Assembly (NCBI RefSeq): GCF_020520425.1
Contig: NC_079487.1
Location: forward strand, 1,116,001-1,180,000
DNA from: Spinacia oleracea
Lineage: Eukaryota; Streptophyta; Magnoliopsida; Caryophyllales; Amaranthaceae
DNA length: 64,000 nucleotides
Direction of reading: 5' to 3'
Numbering within the stretch: the first letter of the stretch is position 1; every line of letters starts with the position of its first letter. The position numbers and the translations under genes were made by a program. The notes under the pieces were generated by a model that searched no databases, was not told the DNA's origin, and saw nothing but the letters and a program-made list of their open reading frames with translations. This document shows positions 57,096 through 64,000 of the stretch, piece after piece.

Positions 57096-57944
57096 TGGCG
57101 AGCCTACAAGGGGATCCTTGGTGTGATGGATGTCCTTCATAAGTGACATGTACGCAATGATAGCTGTTGTCCTATATGTGGTACTCAGCAAGAGACACTG
57201 ATGCACGCAATCTTTGAATGTACACATGCAGTCCCTATTTGGGAGAACATCACCTTTGCTAGAACTCTTCCTAATTCTCCTGCTGACTCCTTCGTTGCAT
57301 GATTCAGATGGGCTGCGAGCAAGATGGAGAGAGTTCAGCTGCGTGAGTTTTCTTCCCTGGCCTGGGCATCTTGGTTCTGTAGAAATAAGGGGGTCTTTGA
57401 GGGTGATACAAGGGTGGAACATGTGATGGTAGCCGCGGGTTTCATTCGGTACAACGAGGACTATGGGGCATACAAGGAGAAGGTACGTACGGGTACTTGC
57501 AGCTCCTCCATCCCTTATGCAGGGGCGTGGGTGTTACCCCCTCACAATAATGTCAAAATTAATGTGGATGCACATGTTACTAGTGGTAATGGGGTGAGCT
57601 TTGGGGTTGTGATTAGGGATGAGGATGGGAAGTTACTCCTCGCAGCTGTAAAGAAGATAGACGCAAATTGGTCACCCCTACTTGCTGAGGCGGGTGCAGC
57701 TAGGTATGGTACTGAAATAGCGAGGAGATTTGGCTACAGAAAGGTGATACTGGAATGCGACGCAATCAACGTTGTTAAGGTCATCCAAGGGAAGCAAGAA
57801 GGAGCAGCGCCTATTTTCCTTCTTTATGATGATATCCATAGATTTAGCAGTGCTTTCGAATTATTTAAGTGTGCTCATGTGCGAAGAACGGGCAACACGG
57901 TAGCCCACTCTGTAGCTAGATGGGAAACCGAAGTTAACTCGTAG
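57096..57944 (+). pseudogene. LINE ORF2 zinc region and RNase H
   Basis: Resumes after the LTR with the zf-RVT cluster CPICGTQQETLMHAIFEC. From about 57330 an open frame carries a plant RVT_3-type RNase H: INVDAHVTSGNG (first acidic residue), SPLLAEAGAARYG, VILECDAINVV and RTGNTVAHSVAR. It would remove RNA from the new cDNA. Stops near 57138 (TGA) and 57299 (TGA) break the zinc region, but the RNase H itself is intact to its TAG at 57942-57944. This domain is known from a subset of plant L1 elements. Confidence 0.85.
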
Positions 57945-58061
57945 CGTATTTGTATGAACTCGTTCCCCCAAAGTCTACAAACTTTGGTGAAACTCGATTT
58001 ACTTTAATAAAATGCCTGCTATATCTTCCCCCACAAAAAAAAAAACAATCCTAAATATTAA
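57945..58061 (+). other. LINE 3' UTR, poly(A) tail and right target duplication
   Basis: A short 3' UTR ends in an A-run from about 58034, followed by the second target copy at 58044-58061. Confidence 0.85.
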
Positions 58062-58171
58062 CACACAACTGTCCTCAAAATAAAATATAAGGTTCTATGA
58101 TATAAACATAAACTATGGTTGGGAAAATGGTCCAACATTATTCCCAAACACAACTAAATATGTAAACAAAG
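58062..58171. other. Chromovirus leader continuation
   Basis: AT-rich, no ORF. It was continuous with 48855 and lower positions before the LINE inserted. Confidence 0.6.
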
Positions 58172-58356
58172 CTAGAGGGATACATCATCACACTTGTCCT
58201 TTGATTTGCTATAACCTTTTAGGGTAAATAACTCGTATTTAAGTTCATCATCATCATCATCCATATCAAAATAATAAGCTTGCTTTCTTGGCCTTGTGGG
58301 TCTTTGTGGACCTTGAGGTTGATGATTATCTTCCTCTGGCTCAGGCTCAGGCTCGG

Positions 58357-58389
<33 letters not shown>

Positions 58390-58390
58390 T

Positions 58391-58421
<31 letters not shown>

Positions 58422-58678
58422 AGCTCAGACTCAGTATCACTATCGGGTCTCAAAACAGCATGATAAATATCGGCCCTAGTTTGCCCCCTAGCACGATCAA
58501 ACTCACGAAGGGCTTCATCATCACTATCAGGTTCTCCTACTCTTAAAACTTGACGCAGAATAAGTTCATAGCTGGTGTAACTATTAATGTCAGACTCGTA
58601 ATCCATTTCACTTTCATCATCGCTCAGAGCGACAGGGTTAGAGTTACTCCCTAATATATTTTCTTCTATGTCAGACAT
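58172..58678 (-). CDS. Acidic ORF of unknown function, EP-repeat protein, 168 aa
   Basis: I do not recognise this protein. It starts at a real ATG (58676-58678) and is open for 168 codons in a region where most reading frames are broken. The N-terminal third is acidic (MSDIEENILG, LSDDESEMDYESD). The middle has a run of about 20 Glu-Pro pairs at about residues 85-115, coded by a GGCTCA-type hexamer repeat. The C-terminus has a DDDDDE cluster and a short basic end. No signal peptide or membrane segment is seen. Ignoring the LINE, it lies about 0.4 kb upstream of the chromovirus gag on the same strand, so it could be an extra ORF of that element, a captured host gene piece or an unrelated host gene. 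Intactness over 168 codons may partly reflect the repeat. Confidence 0.45.
58336..58432. repeat. Hexamer repeat coding Glu-Pro
   Basis: Degenerate (GGCTCA)n, about 16 units, with occasional GGCTCG and GGCTTG variants. Confidence 0.9.
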
Positions 58679-59359
58679 GATTCGTGAATCTATAACAATT
58701 AAACATAGTTTCTATGTTAGTAATTAGTACTCTCACTTACCGTACAATCCCACAATACACAATAAGTAAGAATAAATAGCCATCGTAAAGCATAGGAAAG
58801 ACATAAGGAATTAGCAGGCAGAGAAAATACAATCATGTTGACATAATGCAAACATAATGCTTCAATTCTATATGCCCTTTCCTACACTACCCATCTCTCA
58901 TAATAAGTCATAATAGGTCAAACATTGAAGCATTTAAAGAATAAAACAAGAATGATTTGTAAGAAATAATTAACGAATAATTAATTTACGAGTAAAAGTA
59001 ATAATTTTTTTTAACGTTACTGTAGCAGCAGCAGTAAATTTTTTTTTTTTAATTCCGAAAATATAAATTTAAATACAAAAAAGGAAACACACTTAATTAA
59101 CATAAACGACAAAATATTTCAAAACACATAATCCTAGGATTTAACTTAATATAAATTCGAACCTTTCTAAATAATAACGGAAATATTTCAATTTACTTAA
59201 GAAAAATTTGGTAATATTAATCCAACCTTTGACCGATTTTCTTTTATTAATCCCACCTAAGACATATTTTTTAATAATCCCACCTTTACTACCCAACGAC
59301 TTTTATTGGGCTTAAGTGACCGATAACCCGTGAAAAATTCACCGAGATGATGATGAATT
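58679..59359 (-). other. Non-coding flank upstream of the acidic ORF
   Basis: AT-rich. On the minus strand a GTAAGTGAG donor-like sequence at about 58732-58740 and an acceptor-like ttgttatag just before the ATG could mark a short leader intron. At about 59210-59290 a GTGGGATTA-type phrase recurs three times at about 35-bp spacing. No gene is seen. Confidence 0.4.
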
Positions 59360-60386
59360 TGTTAGGTTATGATTCATATGACAAAACATAAATCATGCGG
59401 AAAAACCATAAAGCCAGGAAAGCATATTATTTACACATAATCATTTAGCATAGTTTAGATGCATACTTTGTTGCGTGCCCTCCCTAGCTGCGCCCGAATC
59501 GAACAAGAACAAGTCTTTAGGACTCCAAGTGTCGTCCCTCCGTAGATAGTCCACAGCACGTCCAGATCCGCCTTACGCTTGATCAACTAGAATCGCCCTT
59601 AAGGTACTTGGAATTTTCGGCTAGTTGTAGGCAATTGTGTTACTGAATTTTGCTCTCAAAATCACTTTGAATACTTGAATAATCGATGTAAATTATGAGC
59701 CCTTAACTCATATTTATAGACCATGGAATAAGTCGAATCCTACTAGGATACGAATTAATTTAATTAGAATCCTAGTAGAATTCTTATTTAATTAATTTAT
59801 CTTTTAGGATTAGGAATTTAATCATTAAACAAATCCTATACTCTTTAGGTTTCGTATGTGAACACAAACTCTACACGAGCATGACCCGCAAGCGTGCAGG
59901 TCATGCCCGCGCACAGCCCACACGGCCGCTCGGCCCACGCGAGCTACAAGCCCACGCGAGCTGCAGCAATGCTCGCGGCCCACTGCGTGCGCTCTCACGG
60001 CCTGCTGGGCCTGGCCTTGCGCTGGGCCTGGCGTGGCCTTGGCTGTTCGTGTAGCGCGCATGGCTTGCTGGGCGATGGCCCAGCTTCGTGCTGGGCCTTC
60101 GTCTAGCAGGCCTTGTCCGATGCTAATTCGTACGATACGCTTCCGATTAAATTCCCGATTCCGGAATTTATTTCCGATACGAACAATATTTAATATTTTC
60201 GATTCCGAAATTAATTTCCGTTTCGAACAAATATTTAATCTTTCCGTTTCCGGAATTATTTTTCGATTCTGATAATATTTATCTCACTTGATCTCACTGA
60301 ATTATTAACTTCTTAATTAATACTGAACCGCATTTATTAGACTTAATATTATATGCATACTTGGACCAAGGGCACTATTTCCTTCA
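59360..60386 (-). mobile_element. Copia 3' LTR with internal deletion
   Basis: 1027 bp, starting TGTTAGG on the plus strand and ending at the TTCA before the polypurine tract. Same family as the intact copia, but about 370 bp is missing at about 60280, which removes most of the 18-bp array and the front of U3. It retains a TATA-like box at 59711-59718 (minus). Confidence 0.85.
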
Positions 60387-61834
60387 GTCTCCCACTTGTC
60401 CTTAGGGACAAGTGTGCATTTACCTAATTCCTTTGTCGCTCGATGCTTGCTCTTGAACATAAGGTAAGAGTTGTCATCCTTATTATGTCCAGAGGTGTTT
60501 CTCGGTTTCAGAGTTCAACTGATCAAATAAACAGATAATCATATCCTATGATTCATCCGAGCACGGCCATGCATTTTACAGTTTCTAGCTCTCCGAGTGG
60601 CCTTGTACAACTTTTAAGCATCTCATCCCGATTTATGGGAGGACAATCCCAATCTTGTAATCTTGAGATTAGACTTCGTTTGATAGGTGATTGCCTGAGC
60701 GTTGCCTTTATAGCCTCCTTTTACGGTGCGACGGTTGGTCAACGTCAAAGTAACCAGTTCTCAAACAAGTAATCTCAAATCACCCAGGTATTGAGGATTT
60801 AGTGTCTAATAATTTTAATGAAATTTACTTATGACAGATTTTCATCTCTTACAGTAAAGTTTCATAGGTCTGTCCGATACTAGTCTTCCCAAAGTAAGTA
60901 TCTATGCAAATGATTTTGACATTGCCATGTCCACATAGTTCAAGAAACAGAATTACTAGTCATCTTGCATTCGAGTCGTCTAACGTTTTCTATGCGTCCA
61001 ATTTTATAGAAAACTCCGACCAGGGACCATTTTCAACTTTTGACATTCAAGTTCACTTGATAGACATTTCTTAGTCACAGGACTGGTCCTGACAGTCTAT
61101 CTTGAATATTTCGTCAAATTGAAGGGACATCATTTAATACTAAACCAAGATTAAATGGAATATGAAAATACATTTCATATATGATAAATGTTCAACCCCA
61201 ATATTTTACAACCATGGGCCTTGAACCCATCTTTAAAACAATTAGTGGAATTCAAAACTATGCTTGATTTCCAGTACCACAATGTGAGTGTTGTTTCTCA
61301 CTTGTTGCATAGGTTTAGTTATCATGCTTTGCCAATCTTAATATCCTTTTCATCGAATAATATTCGAGATATGATGATAAGATCTTTTGAGTTTGTTTAT
61401 TATGTGATCTAGTCTTTCTTACTACAATAGTGGTTCTACGCATTTTGCAATGAAGAACCATTAAGTCAACAGACATGTGATCTTCCCAAGTTCAATGAAG
61501 AACTTATTAATATAAACAACTCTATTTTATTGCTTCTTAGGCAATAAGTACTTTTACTTCAACTGTATAGGTTGCTAGTGATGCTTTGTTTGGATTTACT
61601 TATCCAAGCAGTTCACAGATATGTGGAAGACTTTTCATCTGTATCTTAGAACATAGAAATTAATATTTAATTTCCCACGCAACAACTCATGGTCTCCGAT
61701 CCATATTGCCATTTCAAAACACGATGCTCTATAGCTCGTCCTTGCCAATGGTTAACTCCAAAGGGATCTTGCTTTGATCCTTTACCAGTGTTTATGCGTG
61801 TAGCATCAATATTTAGAACATCTTTATTTCCTTG
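60387..61834 (-). mobile_element. Copia 3' internal fragment
   Basis: Begins with the polypurine tract (60387 onward) and follows the 3' UTR of the intact copia (19009-19740) closely to about 61130. Beyond that the sequence is heavily decayed; short plus-strand frames are shadows. It is cut at 61834 by the next copia LTR. Confidence 0.8.
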
Positions 61835-63263
61835 TGAAGGAAATAATGCCCTTGGTCCAAGTATGCATTCTATGTTAAGTCTAATAAATGCGGTTCAGTA
61901 TTAATTAACAAGTTAATAATTCAGTGAGATCAAGTGAGCTGAATGCCTAGCTAGAGGCCGCTTCAGTTCAAGTGGAATTAATGATATTAATCCACAGCTT
62001 ACTCTTGACTGAACCCGTAGGGTCACACAAATAGTACGTAAACGGATCAAGTATTTAATGGCATTAAATACTCTATCTATGGATATTCGGAACCGACGGA
62101 TCTTGGTTTCAGTGGGAGCTGAGATCGTCACAGGCAAGAAATGAATACTCCGGAAACGATGATATTACCGGAAACGGAAATATGGATCGTATCGGAAATA
62201 TAAATATTATCCAAGTCGTAGATGTTGCCGGAAACGGAAACATGGTACGTATCGGAAAATATTATCGGAAATGGAAATATTACCAGAATCGGAAATATTG
62301 CCGGAAACGGAAATATTGTCAGAATCGGAAATATTACCGGAATCGGAAAATAATTCCGGAAACGGAAATATTAAATATTTGTTCGAAACGGAAATTAATT
62401 CCGGAATCGGAAATGTTAAATATTGTTCGTATCGGAAATGAATTCCGGAATCGGAAATTTAATCGGAAGCGTATCGTACGAATAAGCATCGGACGAGGCC
62501 TGCCGGACGAGGCCCAGCACGAAGCCAGGCCATCGCCCAGCAAGCCAAGCGCGCCGCACAAACAGCCACGCCAGGCCCAGCGCAAGGCCAGGCCTAGCAG
62601 GCCGTGGCAGCGCGCACAGCGCGCGCAGCGCGTGCGGGAGCTGCGTGGGCCTGCAGCTCGCGCAGGCCTCGCTGCGTGGGCTGCTGCTCGTGCGCACGCA
62701 TGGGCGGCCCATCGTGGCTGCCGTGTGTGCGTGTGTAAGTGTTTGTGTTCGTGCACGTTTCCTAAAACGTGCAGAGTTCGGTTAATGATTAAATTCCTAA
62801 TTCTATTTGATAAATTAATTAAATTAGAGTTCTTGTAGAATTCTAGGTTTAATTAATTTGTATCTGAATAGGATTCCAATTCCCTTTCCATACCCCTATA
62901 AATATGTGGCCTGGGTTCACAATTTATAACGAGTTTTAAAAAAAGTATTCAAAGTGAGTTTTTGAGAGAAAAATTCAGCCACACATCTTGCTCAAAAGTG
63001 CCGAAAATTCTAGTACCTTAAGGGCGATTCTAGTTGGTCAATCTTAAGGCGGATCCGGACGTGCTGTGGACTATCTACGGAGGGACGACACTTGGAGTCC
63101 TAAAGACTTGTCCTTGCTCGGTTCGGGCGCAGCTAGGGAGGGCACGCAACAAAGAGTATGCATCTAAATTATGCTATATGATTATGTGTAAATAATATGT
63201 AATCCTGGGTTAATGGTTGTTTCCGCATGATTTATGTAATATCATATGTATCATAACCTAACA
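61835..63263 (+). mobile_element. Copia 5' LTR, plus orientation
   Basis: 1429 bp, TGAAGG...CCTAACA. U3 carries the 18-bp array (about 62120-62470) and a GC-rich tract (about 62490-62720), then a TATA box at 62897-62904. It is followed directly by the primer binding site, so this is a full-length or formerly full-length element that continues past the window. Confidence 0.95.
62897..62904 (+). promoter_or_regulatory. TATA box in copia 5' LTR
   Basis: TATAAATA about 365 bp before the LTR end; transcription would begin about 30 bp downstream. Confidence 0.6.
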
Positions 63264-63264
63264 G

Positions 63265-63280
63265 TGGTATCACGAGCCCC
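63265..63280 (+). promoter_or_regulatory. Primer binding site of the plus-strand copia
   Basis: TGGTATCACGAGCCCC one base after the LTR end, identical to that of the intact copia. Confidence 0.75.
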
Positions 63281-64000
63281 TTATTATTTTCATAATCTAA
63301 AATTGCATGAACATGGTTAAATATTACAAATGTGCAAGAATTAAAAGGGGTGATTAATTTTCGTAATTGTTAATTAATTGCAAATTGCGTTTATTTAATT
63401 ATATGTACGCAGTTTTTCGGCAGTTTCTTCGTTACTCATCCAAATCGAGTGATTTTTGTGTCAATTTCGCATGTAAAAGGCATTCTAAAATTTTGACAAA
63501 AATAGTATTTTTCTGCCGAACCCAGAATTCTCAAATTCGAAGCCTAACTATGACTTTTCGAAGGTTTTAGTTTTTCGAATGCAAAATTTCGTAAATTTAA
63601 GATGTTAAATTAAATATTTGCGATTCTTGTTGATAAATCTTGAATTTTTGATTGACCTACTGTATATGTTTAACAAGTTTGAATGCCCATCCTTGTTAAT
63701 TATGCAATCTAATTTGTAATTATGATTAATTTATTGAAAATTAGAATAATTTAGAATTAATTTGATTTTCATAATTAATTATAATTTAATTGGAAACCTA
63801 TGATTAAAAACCACCATAAAAATTGTAAATTTATGATAAATTTTAAATTTTTATGACCTAGACTTGAATCCATAACAATCGGAAATCAATTGGATAATAA
63901 ATTTTCGATTTTTCGCCCTAAAATTATGAAATTAATAATATTTATTAATTTGTCATTAATTTTATAAATTTTAAATTTTTTATGCGATTCGTTCATATAA
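63281..64000 (+). other. Copia leader, runs off the window
   Basis: Inverted match to 25940-26664 of the intact copia over the whole length, with a few substitutions. No coding region; gag-pol would lie beyond the window. Confidence 0.85.

Larger units (their letters stand above)
48874..58043 (+). mobile_element. L1-type LINE with RNase H tail, decayed and twice interrupted
   Basis: Flanked by an 18-bp duplication (48856-48873 and 58044-58061, the first two A residues shared with the tail) and ending in a short poly(A). It has an ORF1 with a zinc knuckle, then an ORF2 with endonuclease, reverse transcriptase, zinc region and RNase H, in plant L1 order. Without the copia and gypsy solo LTRs it is about 5.5 kb, close to full length. 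Several stops, a deletion and a G-run make it inactive. Confidence 0.9.

Overview
This window looks like repeat-dense intergenic DNA from a flowering plant nuclear genome. It carries plant-type Ty1/copia, Ty3/gypsy chromovirus, L1-type LINE with an RNase H tail, a hAT-like MITE and large non-coding LTR elements, stacked inside one another. It has no operon-like gene order, no rRNA or tRNA genes, and no host gene I can identify with confidence. A dicot is likely; an Amaranthaceae-type genome (beet, spinach, quinoa) is only a guess and was not tested.

Layout, left to right: (1) 1-1272, unassigned repeat-derived DNA. (2) 1273-8385, a left-truncated copy of a non-coding Tat/Ogre-like LTR element (called LARD-1 here), minus strand, with its 5' LTR at 6917-8385 and a tRNA-Arg-type primer binding site. 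(3) 8386-12564, a decayed Tork/TNT1-like copia element, plus strand, 5'-truncated, with its 3' LTR and a hAT-like MITE in the RNase H. (4) 12565-13370, no gene. (5) 13371-16434, a gypsy-type LTR (plus) holding a 5'-truncated LINE. (6) 16435-17454, the front part of a copia LTR. (7) 17455-30599, a gypsy LTR (minus) split by a complete, apparently young copia element at 17624-28067 (minus; TSD AAAAT; LTRs nearly identical; intact 1321-aa gag-pol). (8) 30600-30799 and 41080-41153, flanks of the next insertion. (9) 30800-41079, LARD-2, a complete 10.3-kb copy of the LARD family (minus; TSD GTAAG). (10) 41154-48600, a decayed chromovirus gag-pol (minus) with a gypsy solo LTR in its gag. (11) 48874-58043, a LINE (plus) with long TSDs and a poly(A) tail, itself broken by a copia solo LTR (50259-51655) and a gypsy solo LTR (54842-57090). 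(12) 58172-58678, an intact acidic ORF of unknown function upstream of the decayed gag. (13) 59360-61834, a copia fragment (minus). (14) 61835-64000, the 5' LTR, primer binding site and leader of another copia element (plus) that runs off the window.

How the parts fit: the nesting gives a relative order. The chromovirus is older than the LINE inserted in its leader and the solo LTR in its gag. The LINE is older than its two solo LTRs. The split gypsy LTR is older than the copia element inside it. The copia element at 17624-28067 is the only one that still looks able to make all its proteins. The LARDs have complete replication signals but no recognisable proteins, so if mobile they would depend on proteins supplied by another element. 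The least explained features are a paired-hairpin module repeated inside the LARD family, the 18-bp TTCCGG array plus GC-rich tract in the copia U3, and the acidic ORF.
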